The notes under the pieces are model-generated. The model ran no database searches. It saw only the letters and a program-made list of their open reading frames with translations, and had not been told where the DNA came from. DNA of 64,000 nucleotides from Rhynchopus euleeides (taxonomy: Eukaryota > Euglenozoa > Diplonemea > Diplonemida > Diplonemidae). The stretch covers positions 2,170,001-2,234,000 of the forward strand of contig OY723260.1 in NCBI GenBank assembly GCA_963210315.1. The letters are read 5' to 3'. Positions 49,464 through 60,631 of this stretch are shown piece by piece. A program made the position numbers and the translations under genes. Positions within the stretch are counted from its first letter, which is position 1. Each line of letters begins with the position of its first letter.

Positions 49464-49550
49464 AAAGGTGGCTAGGTGGAAGCGAATAGGTGGAAGCGAT
49501 CAATGCAAAAATCATCTGAAAGGAAGACTCGAGAGACTGCTGCTGTATTT

Positions 49551-49787
49551 TTCAGCACACTTCGATGTGGGCGGAAAGTGTCGCGTGCTTGTTCGTGCCC
49601 TTGTGCTCCTCACTCACGACACCATCATCAGCAGGAGTGTGAGTGTGGAAGCGTCAACGCAAAAAAGAAACCAAAGCAAAAAGTGCCGAACAAAGCGCAG
49701 TGACACTTTTTTGAAAACGGCATAGTTTTCCTTCGCGCGAACATTTTTTGCTACGCGCGAACCCCCCGGACCCCCTGCGCGAGCGCG
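49551..49787 (+). mobile_element. Diverged solo YR terminal repeat
   Basis: Contains GCGGAAAGTGTCGCG, a CATCATCAGCAGGAGTG landmark, GTGTGGAAGCGTCAACGCA (49644-49661) and a final CAGTGACACTTTTTT. This is the A/B order of the VIPER-like terminal repeats but with diverged sequence. No ORF. Confidence 0.6.
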
Positions 49788-51092
49788 AAAAAGTGTCACT
49801 TCAACTCTGCCGCTCTTTCTCTACTGTTGATACTTCGTTTGATGCGTTGACGCTTCCGCACACACTAACAAATCCACTTGCCTGATGAAGGGGGTGGTGT
49901 GTAGAGCACGTTTGGCAGAGCTGAATGACACTTTCCGCGCGAAAGTCGTGTGCGTAAAAAGTGTCACTTCAACTCTGCCGCTCTTTCTCTACTGTTGAGA
50001 CTTCGTTTGATGCGTTGACGCTTCCACACCCAGGACCCTCTTCCGGAGGGACGTGCTCGTGCACGGTTGGTCGTGTAATCATACGGTGCCGAGTCCGTGC
50101 CACGAGGAATATGCGCTGCAGTAGCAGGTGCCCTCGCCGCATGCAAAATACTAGGGGGAGGTTGTCGATGTTGCACGTCACAGCGATGTCCTGTGAGTTG
50201 AGGATGCGTAGCCCTTGCCACACGGCGAAGGCCTCCTTCAGGAAGATGTGCGCATCCCGATCTGCCCCGGTGAACACTCCTTGTGTGACAGTCTCCTCTC
50301 CCAGTTCGAGTATCGCCGCCCGCTCCGTCGATGACGCGTCGGACCACAGCGTTGCCCGCGATGTTGGGTCTGCCTGGTGGTGCCAATTCCTCCTTCAGCG
50401 GCCGCCTCCGCTGCTGCCGCGCCGCCTGCCTGCATCTTCGTCCACGCGCACATTGGGTATGGGCATCCATTACCCATCCAGCGCTGCCAATGTGGGCGAC
50501 GAAGGCGTCCGCCACCGCCTTCGGCTGCAGATGCGCCCGCACACATGTCCTCGTCGTGGCCTGTACGCAAGCGTTGCATGCGTGCGCCGTTCCGCCCTCA
50601 TGGACGGTGGCACATGTGGGGAACACGCAGTGCTGCATCGGCTCCGCCGCGGGATTCATAGAGAGGGCCGGCACCTCGACCAAGCCCAGTCGACGTCCAT
50701 CTTCCCTCACACACTCTGCTTGTCGTACGCTCTGCTCGTCCCCTTGTGCGCACACCTGCTCGTCCTTATTCTCAACCCGCTGATTTGTTCGCGCGCTTTG
50801 GCGGCTCTGCTCGTCCCTTTGTTCACTCCCCGCTGAAAATATACACACGCTCTGCTGATCCTTCACACCCGCTGATTTGTTCACGCGCTTTTGGCGGACC
50901 CTGCTCTGCTCTGCAAACCACGTTCTGCTCGTCCCTTTTTGCTGCTTCTGACTCTTCACACCAAAAAACAACTATGCGTTGACGCTTCCACATACACTTA
51001 CAAACCCACTTGCCTGATGAAGGGGGTGGTGTGTAGAGCACGTTTGGCAGAGCTGAATGACACTTTCCGCGCGAAAGTCGTGTGCGTAAAAA
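49788..51092 (-). mobile_element. Internally deleted VIPER-like element with complete split direct repeats
   Basis: Minus strand. A1 is at about 50972-51092, then degenerate tandem repeats, an ORF1 remnant, a fragment of RNase H, B1 (about 49962-50030), A2 (about 49856-49975) and B2 (49788-49856). The A1-internal-B1-A2-B2 order is the same as in the 41-45.5 kb element, confirming the architecture. YR and almost all of RT are deleted. Confidence 0.85.
50060..50700 (-). pseudogene. ORF1 zinc-finger remnant joined to RNase H fragment
   Basis: The ATG at 50700 begins MDVDWAW; one T fewer than the 41.87 kb copy shifts the frame after about six codons. The shifted frame then reads LVEVPALSMNPAAEPMQHCVF and a Cys/His finger (CVFPTCATVH ... 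ACNACVQATTRTC) missing from the intact element. At about 50350 the sequence jumps into RNase H (ILELGEETVTQGVFTGADRD ... CNIDNLPLVFCMRRG). This is a deletion derivative, not functional. Confidence 0.75.
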
Positions 51093-51875
51093 AACAAGCG
51101 CTTCGCGCAAAAAACTATCTGTGCCCCCGCTGGATCGTAAAGTGACAGCAAAACGAGACAACAAATCAATTACTGCCCGTCCGTGCCAGACGCTGCCTCA
51201 AATAGGAGGGCTGCCTGCAGGGCCGGAAGGTCCCACACGCCCCTCCCTCCCTGGTGTCAATGTGCAGCCGCATCGTTACTGCAACGTTGGGGTGGGCGGG
51301 AAGTGGGTTCAAGATCCGCACAGGGTCTACCCACTAAAAGCGTGGCCACCACACACACACCCCGCCCCTCCCATGCCTACCAAGGCTTCCTCCGGCTTCC
51401 TTCCCCACACCACCACACCCGCCCGCCCCTGGCAGAAGACACACCCCCAGACGTACACAAGAAGGGCACACCCGCCCCCCTCCTGACCTCTGCTAACTGC
51501 CCCTTTTTCCACCGGCAGCGTCTTCCCCTCTCCGGGGGCCTGGCCACCACAGATCTGTGCTAAGCTTGCCCCCCTCCCCACCCCCGTCCAGGATGCGTGC
51601 ATCCGTCTAACTTCATTTTTTTTGTCCCATCGGCTTCGCTGGTTTCACATCATAAAAAAAACATCACCACCACCACCACCCCCTCCCCACCCCAACACAC
51701 CTACTCCCGAATGCACACCTCACCTGTGCGGTGAGAGCCGGGAAGGCGTCGAAGGGAGAACACCTCTCTCTCTCTGTCGTGACACTGAGGCACCCCTGTA
51801 TTTCAATTCCCACCACTACCGCCGACCACCCTTGCGATCCGTGTCATCCCATTTTATCCCTCTGCTGTGTAGACG
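51093..51875. other. Upstream region of the kinase gene
   Basis: No gene. C/A-rich tracts and an ACC microsatellite (51662-51680). A pyrimidine-rich stretch (51830-51868) ends in TGTGTAG, four bases before the ATG, fitting a (trans-)splice acceptor. Confidence 0.5.
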
Positions 51876-54800
51876 ATGAATAACTACCAAATCTACGAGG
51901 AGATAGGGCGAGGTCGACACTCAAAAGTGTATAAAGGCCGCTTGAAGAAGTCTGTTGAATACTATGCGATAAAAAGCGTGGAGAAGACGCAGAGAGGGCG
52001 CGTCCTGAATGAGGTGACGATGCTGCACCAGCTCAACCATGAGAACATCCTCCGGTTCTTCCATTGGTATGAGACGAACAACCACCTCTGGCTGATCGAG
52101 GAGTACTGCACGGGGTCGGACCTCCTCACGCTGATCAAGCAGGACACCGCCATGCCGGAGGAGACGCTCGTCACCTTCGCCTCCGACCTCCTCTCCGCCC
52201 TCAACTTCATACACTCCAAAGGGATCCTCTACTGCGATCTGAAACCCAGCAATGTGCTGATCGATGCCCACGGCTTTCTCAAGCTCTCCGACTTCGGCCT
52301 GGCCTGCCACATCGACGAGGTGAAGCCGGAGAAGCGGAAGATCGGGACACCCTCCTATATGGCACCAGAGCTGTTCCAGCACGGTGGTGTTCTCTCCTTT
52401 GCAAGCGATCTCTGGTCCCTCGGTGTGGTGCTCTATGAGATATACACAGGTAAGCCTCCGTTTGTCGACCAGAAGTTGGACGGTCTGATCGAGCGAATTG
52501 TTTATGATGACTACCTGAGGCCGATAGGGTGCAGCCGCGGCTTCCTGGAGGTGTTGGAGGGGCTTTTGGAGCGGGATCCATTGGAGCGGCTGGACTGGAC
52601 AGACCTGCCCAACCACGAGTTTTGGAAGGACAAGGAGGTTGTGTATGTCACGACGCAGCAGCCCGCATTCGAGGGGTACCGCGCGCGGCGCGCGGCGGAG
52701 GGGACTGTGAAGAGCTCGAAGGAGGCGCGTGAGGCGAAGGAGCGGCGCAGGCAGCAGGTGGCGCGCATCTCCGCCACCGCACAGCAGAACCTCGACAGGG
52801 AGCAGCTCGGGTCGAATTATACATACGGCGACGACAAGAAGGCCGAGCCGCGCCTGGAGACAGACGCGGAAGTCGACTTCGGCAACATCCAGCATGACGA
52901 AGACGAGGCGCAGGACGACGCTGAGGCGCCGAAGGCGCCTGGAGGCCGCAGCACACCCACACCTGGTGGCAGTGCCGAACCCGAGCAGCAGCAGCAGCCT
53001 GCGGAGGCCGACGGGAAGGAACAGCGGGCCGCATCGGGTGCCCGCGGCGGCGCCTCCCCAGCCCCCGCGCTGCCGCCGCGCCCTGGCAGCGCGAATGTCG
53101 CGCCCGCGGTTGCGGGGGCGCCGCCAGGCGCCGCGCCGCCGGCGGAGACCTTCGGGCGGAAGCCCTCATCCGCCCCCACCAACCCCACGGGGGGCGAGAA
53201 GAGGCAGTCGGCGGTCTTCGCCTCCGCACGCAGCGACGGGGCGCGGGGCGGCGGCGCCGGCGACGCCTCGCAGCCCCCACCAGCCAGCGTGACCCCGAGC
53301 AACGGGCGCAGGGGCAGCGGCGGGCAGCAGCAGCAGCAGCAGGCGGGGAAGCCGTCACGCAGATCCTCCAGCGGCAGCACCCAGCAGGACCCCACCTCAC
53401 CGCCGCCCTACCCCACGCCCGGCGGCCCGAAGGGCGACGGGCCGGCGCCTGCCGCCGGCCCCGCCTCCGGCGGGGTGCTGCAGAGCGGCGCCAGCGGCGA
53501 GGTCTCCACCAGTGGTGCGGCTGACGCCGCACCGGGTGGGGACGGCAGCGGCGGCGGCGCCGCGGAGCGGGCTATCCGGACCGGGGATGTCGATGCCCTG
53601 CTCTTCCACCCCACCGACACGCACGTCAAGCCCATCATGTGCAACACGCGTGTCGAGAGGCTGCCGGAGGTGAAGTTCGACGCGGAGACCCTCTCCTTCC
53701 CCGCCCACACCCTGCACGAGGTGTGCCAGATGGAGACGGCCAAGCTGGAAGGGTTCCTCACCGCTATCTATAAGGCCATCGGGGGGAAGACCACCATCGG
53801 CGAGAAGCAGAACACGCTGTGCTATTTCGAGACTCTGTGCGGCGCGACGGCGACGGCAAACCTGTTCATCAACAGCCTCCTGATGACGCTCTTCATCAAG
53901 ATGGTGCACAACGACAGCTACCCCCCGGGGCTGAAGGCGAGGCTCTGCCTGGTGATGGGGCTGCTCATCAGGCATGCGACATTCATCAACAACGACCTGG
54001 CGAAGACGGGCATTGTGGAGCATCTTGTCGCACTCCTCGATGATAAGAATGTGAAGGTGACGCGGCGTGCCGTGGCGTGTCTCGGCGAGCTACTCTTCTA
54101 CATCGCGACGCAGCATAAGCCAGACCGTGACTCGTGGAATGTCAACGCGGAGACGATCCGGACCTTCACCGGCACCCTCAACTTCGAAGACGAGGTGGTG
54201 CGGCACTACGCTGTGAAGACAATCGAGAACATCACGGGGCACGGCGATGTTGAATACACCGCACCCTACGCAACGCGTGAGTTGATCTGCGCCCTTCTCT
54301 ACAACTTCCACTCTGGCGAGTCGGTGCTGCCCCCACCGGAGGGTGCTGAGGGGGGCGCGCCGAAGAGCAGCCGCAACGATTACCTCCGGTCCTCCGCCAT
54401 CAGCGGGGCCAGCAGGATCTGCAGGACGCACCACAGCACCGTGCTGTTCGTGCTGGAGGAGGTGGGCACGACGGGGCTGATCCAGAGCCTGGTGACGGGG
54501 TCCAACACGCGCACCCTGCAGTCGTGCCTCAACCTGCTCAACCTGCTTCTGGCGAAGGCGCTGCTGGCCATCAGCAGGGCGCCTTCGGAGGCGTCACCCG
54601 GGCAGGACGAGTTTTCCACGATGGGCCTCGTCAGCTTTATGGACTTCAGCGTGCCGTCCGACGGGGCTGCAGGGGAAAGCGCGTCACCCAAAGCTGCTCA
54701 GGAGGCTCCGCCGCAGGGCGGCGGGGATGCCGCCTCCCAGGCACCGCCGCCTGCCGGCGGCGCGGTCGATGCGATGCGAGCGAGCGTCGACGCGACGAAG

Positions 54801-57075
54801 GGGGAGCACATCTTCGAGTCGGTCATCATGAGCGTGTCGGAGAGCCGGCGCCTCCTCGCTGAACTCCGCACCAACGCGGCAAGCGTCATCCACGCCCTCA
54901 CCGCGTCGCTGGAGCACTCCTCCTCGGTGGTGCGGGCGAAGACGCTCCTCGCCTTCTGCCTCCTCATCGTCGTCGACCTGAAGTACCTCGCCCTCAGCTG
55001 CGAGGGCAAGCTGACGACCCTGCTGGAGCGTATCTCCAAGGAGTCCGACAGGCACGTCTCCGCCTGCTTCGCGACCTTCTGCCAGCTGGTGTCGTCCGCC
55101 GCAATCCTTGTGACGAGGAGGCTGCACGGCAGCCTGACGCGGCAGGCAGGCGGCGGCGGTGCCGCGGGGCCTGCGGGTGGAGGCGCGAAGGAGATGCTGG
55201 GGGTCGTGCTGCATGTGCTGACGACCCCGTGCATGCGGTCTGCCCTGATCAGCAGGAAGCTGATCGACAACGTTTCAGAGTGCCTCCGCCTGGCGTCGGA
55301 GGTGGCGCCCGCACCGGGGGGTGCGGGGGAGGCGGGTGTGCTGCAGCAGCTGCTGCTGATTGCGGAGGTGGTCAGCCAGGACTCCTGTGCGGTGCAGCGG
55401 CACTACTCGCATGTCGTCACAAAGCTGCTGCCGGTGCTGGCGGCGCTGCTGGAGTCCAGCAACGGGGGGACGCGCTTCATGAGCCTCAAGATCTTCATCG
55501 ACCTTCTGGCTCCGCTGCAGGAGGCGCACCAGCTGCAGCAGCAGCAGCAGCAGCAGGGCGGGGCTGCGGCAGGCGCTGCCTGTGGTAGTGGGGAGGAAGG
55601 CAGGGCGGAGCCGCTGCCCCAGCTGGTGCTGCAGCAGCTGTTCCCGAAGCTGATGAAGCTGCTGGATGACGAGGAGCCTATCCCGCTGTACGGCCTGAAG
55701 CTGCTGAACTCGATAGCCACCGAGAACCCCTTCTACGTCACGGAGCTGTCCAAGCCGCACTGGGTGGAGAAGCTGTTTGAGTTCTTCGAGCTGGAGCACA
55801 GGAACAACAACGTGCACAATGTGAAGCTCGTCCTGAAGATCGTCACCTGCAGCGCGGTGCCCCTGCGCAGGGTGTTCGAGCTGGGTGTCGTCGCAAAGGT
55901 ATGCATCCCGGCCTGGCCTGCAGGGTGTGTTGCGGGCAACCCCACCACGCCCACACCCACCTGCCCCGCAACACACCATGGCACACCGCCTGTATTTAGG
56001 GCGAAGTGTTGGGGGAGGGTGAGGCCTGGCCTTCTCGCCCTTGCCTTTCTCTGCACCACTGCGTCCCGCCAGGTAACCCCACCACCCCCCCTCCGTGTCA
56101 CAGCTCAACAGCGTGCTGTCGTACGCCTACCTGAACAGCGTGGAGTCATTCTTCGAGTCGTGCCTCGACATCTGCCTCTCGCTTCTCGAAGGCACGGCTA
56201 AGGCACAGCGTGAATACCAGGAAGGGGGTCAGAACAAGGAGGACTACATCTACGCTCTGAAGCAGTGTGCGCAGCTGGTGAACAACGTCGAGCTGTATGC
56301 GAAGCTGGCGACGTCCAGCGATGCTGCCGACACCGCGTCTGTCTGCTTGATGCTCAGTGCGCAGCTCTACTGCAACTGCGACTTCCCAGGCGTTATTGGG
56401 GACCTGCGTCTGCGAGAGTCACTCCTTTCGGACTCCGTGCGGTCGCTGCTGCGGGCCTGCCTGACGGAGCACTGCAACAAGACAGACACGCTGAGCCTCA
56501 AGGTGACGCACTGCATGCTGCGCACGGTGCTGGCAGCCATCCCGCTCCCATCCGACAACCAAGCGGACACCGCTTCGCGCGAGGCGCACCTCCGGAGACT
56601 CCGCGACGACGAGCTGCTGGTGGCATGCATCAGGGAGGCGGCACAGCAGCAGGGCAGCTCCTCCAACGAGGTCAACGCGGTATGGCCCCTCGGCATGGCT
56701 ATCCGGCACTATTCCACCCTTAGCCCCTCAACCTCTCAACCCTTTTTGAACATGCCAGCTGGTTTGGCAAATCGTGGTTTGTGGCCAATAAGACCGCCCA
56801 ACGCCGCCCAACCCCACCAAACTCGGATCAAATCAGGTGGACATGGTCAAGAAACACGGCATTTGTCTTTGAACTTACCTATCAACCCCCCTCAAACCCC
56901 AACGACCCCACAGACGCAGCAGCTGGCTGCTTCCCTCCTCGACATTCTGTTCGACAAAGGGTGTGCCCAGGCAGAAGCTGCAGAGCCTCCGGCAGACGGC
57001 GCGAAGCAGGTCGAAGCGCCACCCCCTGCAGGGCCTTCTGCCCCGCCTGGCGGTGGGGAGGCTGCTGGTAAATAG
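51876..57075 (+). CDS. ULK4: ULK4/RUNKEL-family protein kinase (three exons)
   Basis: CDS join(51876..55898, 56104..56679, 56914..57075), about 1586 residues. The kinase domain (about 4-258) has a Gly-rich loop GRGRHSKV, K33, E46, YCDLKPSN (D121, K123, N126), DFG at 139-141 and APE at 163-165. YCD in place of HRD and the WYETNNHLWLIEEYCTGSDL segment are typical of ULK4 and plant RUNKEL. Catalytic Lys, Asp, Asn and DFG are all present, unlike vertebrate ULK4. Residues about 265-580 are a low-complexity Ala/Gly/Pro/Gln linker. The rest is a HEAT/ARM-type helical solenoid, as in the family, interrupted by further low-complexity loops (QQQQQQQ near 55550). The family acts on microtubule organisation, cilia and cytokinesis. 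Both introns are phase 0. Confidence 0.9.
55899..56103 (+). other. ULK4 intron 1 (205 bp)
   Basis: Donor GTATGCAT after GCAAAG; acceptor CTCCGTGTCACAG before CTCAACAGC, with a C-rich tract. Phase 0. Joins ELGVVAK to LNSVLSYAYL. Confidence 0.85.
56680..56913 (+). other. ULK4 intron 2 (234 bp) containing acceptor-like module copy 3
   Basis: Donor GTATGGCC after AACGCG; acceptor GACCCCACAG before ACGCAGCAG. Length is a multiple of three with no in-frame stop, so retention would insert 78 residues. The dispersed GTCTTTGAACTTACCT motif lies 30-50 bp before the acceptor, where a branch point is expected. Confidence 0.8.
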
Positions 57076-57592
57076 GGTGGGGTGGGGTGGGGGTGGTGGG
57101 TGGTTGAGTGTGGTGGTGTGTGAGACAAGGCTCCGGGGAGGGGTGGGGTGTCGGCGCCGCGCTATCTTCACAGGTAGGCCTTTTGGGGCCCCCCTTGGTG
57201 GGCCATGCTCGTGTGGCAAGGTGGTGGGGTTGTGTGTGCATGTGTGTGGGTTGTGGGGGTTTCTTGGCATGCGCGCCGTGCCCTCACCCTCGCCCAACCC
57301 CGCTCCCCCCCATCTTGCCTGTGCAACAGTGTTGTTCGCCAGGCGGGACACGGGGTCACGCTAACCGGCGCGCGCTGTCCCCTGGTTATTTGCAATGGCA
57401 AAGCTGCCATGTGTGCTTGCATGGGTTGAGCCACTCGCCGTTGGTGCAGCAGGAGCAACCCAGTGGCCTCGCGGCCTTGGTGCCTCTCTGCAGTGTCTTC
57501 AAAAAAACAGATTACGGGGGGGTGAGCTCCCTTGAGAGGAAACTCCCTGTTTTGGTGTTTTTAGAGTTTTTTTGGGGGGTGGGGGGGGGGGG
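57076..57592. other. Spacer downstream of the kinase
   Basis: No gene. G-rich tracts and unassigned sequence up to the foldback element. Confidence 0.45.
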
Positions 57593-57594
57593 TA

Positions 57595-58742
57595 GGGGGG
57601 GTCAAATGGGGGTGACAAACACGATTTTTCAAAAAACCGGCGCAGAGGCCCCAAAGCCCCCGTAAACCCTCCAAACCCCCCCAGATCGGTCCGGAAACCC
57701 ATCGAACCCCACTTTTCCACCATTCCGGGCACCTCAGGTGCCCGAATTGGGGTACCTAAATTTTGTGCCACCGTTTGGTACCGGACAGTGCCACTGTGTG
57801 GGAGGTTGGAAAAGAAAATGCCCCAACACACCACATCTGAGGGTTGCAATGCATGTTGCTTGCCAACCACGTCATCCGGTGGGTGTCAGGCGCTATGTAG
57901 GTGGCATGAGCCAGGTCTTCGATGTGTTCTGGCTTGTATATGTACCTCCCTGCCTGCGGCACAGGCACTGCCTTTGTCCCCCACACCAGCCACAGAGAGC
58001 GTATTGTACTCGGTCCACGGTTGCTGATTCATTGTGATGCGTTGTATCCTCGAGTGAACGTCACACACTAGTGGCACCACCACCCGCCATCCGAGAGCTG
58101 TATTGACTTTGCGCCCTTCCGTTGCATTCACCTTGCCACGCATATTGCACCGTTCAGTACCAGTGCTCTTGGGCCAGGCAAAGTAGACCGCAGCAACTAC
58201 CAATTCTGGCACAATGGGTACCACGACAGCGCACTTCGTGTGTTCCCGGAATGTACAGCTCGTGTTGCAACAGTCGTTGTCAACACATCCCGGTTGTGGA
58301 GCACTGCTGCACAGGAATCACACGACCATCTGGACTTGTTCCGTACCTACAGGCAGCCTCCCGGTGCATGGTGGCAGGGAGGTACATATACAAGCCAGAA
58401 CTCATCGAAGACCTGGCTAATGCCACCTACATAGCGCCTGACACCCACCGGATGACGTGGTTGGCAAGCAACATGCATTGCAACCCTCAGATGTGGTGTG
58501 TTGGGGCATTTTCTTTTCCAACCTCCCACACAGTGGCACTGTCCGGTACCAAACGGTGGCACAAAATTTAGGTACCCCAATTCGGGCACCTGAGGTGCCC
58601 GGAATGGTGGAAAAGTGGGGTTCGATGGGTTTCCGGACCGATCTGGGGGGGTTTGGAGGGTTTACGGGGGCTTTGGGGCCTCTGCGCCGGTTTTTTGAAA
58701 AATCGTGTTTGTCCACGTAAAAGGGTGGCATTTGACCCCCCC
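57595..58742. mobile_element. TA-flanked foldback element with 341-bp inverted arms
   Basis: Arms 57614-57954 and 58373-58713 are nearly identical inverted copies around a 418-bp centre. The ends extend to GGGGGGGTCAAATG / CATTTGACCCCCCC, flanked by TA on both sides (57593-57594, 58743-58744). No transposase. It shares CAGATCGGTCCGGAA with the element at 448-1935. Confidence 0.85.
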
Positions 58743-58744
58743 TA

Positions 58745-60512
58745 GGGGGGGGGGGGGTATTTTTTTACATTTCACAGTGGATCGTGCTTCCACGCGTGTT
58801 CGTTGGGTTTTGTGTCCGACCTCGTTGCTTTCAGATTTCTGGTCTCCGGTTTTGTCCGTCAATACCTTTTCTTTTCTCTACGAAACAAACTGGTTCTGGT
58901 GTCAAACGCATCACAAGGAATGGAGGAAGCACACGCCGCCGCGCTTTGTTTTTTGCACCAGCCACTCTACGGATGCGTGCAACGCAAGCAAGTGGCAGAT
59001 TCCTGAAGTGTGTCAGTGGCACTGCGCTGCGGCGCAACTCGCCCAACTCGGGGAAGCTTTCTGTGCCTTTTTTTTCGCACAGGTCTATCTGCAGTGGTTT
59101 CGGGGCGGGTGGGGGTGGGTGGGGAGCACTGCTGAGAATAAGGCCGAGTCCCAAGTCCCGGACCCCCCCTTACCTTCGTCTCAGCAGTGGTGGTGGCACG
59201 GCTGACAGCACGGTTTGTGGGCCCACACTCTCATATGGCCCCAGGCAAGCCAAGACACGAGGGTCTTATACACAGCCCATAGTGTCCCAGAAAGGGCCAG
59301 CCTTCTGGTGGAAATCGCCCAGTGTTCGCGATCCCCCCGATTGTATTCTTTTTGTTCCGTGAGGGCCTTCGCTCTGTGCCCGTTGACCACCTCCTCTTCG
59401 AGTGAATTGGAGCGGGCAACTCTCCTGTACTCTCGAGTGAAGGCCCCGCCAGATCCAGGAGCAGTGTGAAGCCCAGACCCAAGACCCGCAGCACATCAAG
59501 AGTCCGAGAACCTGTGGAGGGTCGCTCCAACGAAAGGGGCTCGTAGAGTGCGTTCCTCTACACTGCAGCAGATGTAGTCACGTGTGCAGTGGGGATTGCA
59601 TCGAGACAACGGCTGCTCGGTGCGGTGTTCTCCACAACGACACAAAAGAGATATTCACGTGTGGTTGTGTGTTTGTGCCTAACGCAACGAGCCCGGGGGA
59701 CCCACCAAGGCGCCCTGCCCATCTAAGAGTGTTGCTCCGATAATTATCTTCATCGGCCTGTGTCGAGAGTGTGTGCACGGTGGAGGTCACATCAAGAGCA
59801 GGTTTCTCGGTGTGATCTGCACAACTATAAAACTATTCACGTCTGACTATGTGTGTGATGCTAATAAAGAAGCTGGGGCGTGCGCCCCATTGGACCTGAA
59901 AGGTGCCACCGACACTTTCGAAGATGCATGTGTGTTTGTGGGACCGCATCAAGAGCAGGGTGCTCGGTGCGCTCCTCACTCTATAACAAACGCTGGCATG
60001 CGTCCGAATCGAGAATAACTATAAATGCATGAGGGGTGACGCAAGCGAGGTCCTACCATCCCCCCTTACCCGCCCCACCTGTGCCTGCTTTCTTATCAAC
60101 AACATATTGCTGACGGGTGCCCATCCGGTTGTGATTGCTGGGAGAGAAGGAAACGCAAATGTCCTGTCCTGTCGCAGTCCCCATCCGCCATCCCTTCAGC
60201 CCACCCACCACCACTGGCAGGCGAGTGCGCACCTCTTGACAGGACGGCAGGGCCGGAAAGTCATGCGCGGTGTGGCGCTGCGTTGAACGAACACCACACG
60301 ATACTTACACACGAGAGGGGAGGGAGGGAGGGAGCGGGGCACGGTTTCTCCACGCTGACGGATACTCTGACAGGTGACGCGCGAAGGGCTGAAGGCGGCC
60401 GCACGCAACCAATCATAGCGCCCGACACAAAGGTGGGGTACGGTGGAGCTCCTCATCGCCTATGTCGTGGTATGCCCCATTTTGATTGATCAGTCCTATT
60501 CGTGGTCATTTA
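58745..60512. other. Gene-poor region with degenerate repeats
   Basis: No gene supported. Between about 59530 and 60010 there are three diverged copies of a segment with CATCAAGAGCAG, GCTCGGTG(C/T)G and CACGTGTG landmarks, similar to repeats at 28.6-29.1 kb. Confidence 0.4.
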
Positions 60513-60631
60513 CCCCCCCCCCCTTTGGGTCGCCTGACCGGAAATTTTGAGAAAAGGGGGGTACAGTCCGGGCGCTAAAATATGAGGTTTTTAATTAGTG
60601 AAGTGCGCGAAAAAAAAATAATTCATCACTA

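Larger units (their letters stand above)
47617..49550 (+). mobile_element. YR-type retroelement, family 2 (deletion derivative)
   Basis: The A repeat (47617-47937) matches 30646-30950. It is followed by tandem repeats (47990-48910), a zinc-finger ORF (48915-49463) and a B repeat (49489-49550; GGTGGAAGCGATCAATGC). No YR, RT or RNase H frame is present, so it is non-autonomous. Its layout (repeat A, tandem repeats, finger ORF, repeat B) parallels the VIPER-like element and its finger is related to the one at 50.5 kb. Confidence 0.75.

Noticed and set aside
52648..53532. Long antisense reading frames opposite the kinase linker
   Set aside because: They mirror GC-rich low-complexity codons of the real gene and have Arg/Ala/Pro-rich composition without any domain.
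57670..58571. Twin small ORFs at about 57756-57986 and 58359-58571 as genes
   Set aside because: They are the same sequence read from the two arms of the foldback element.
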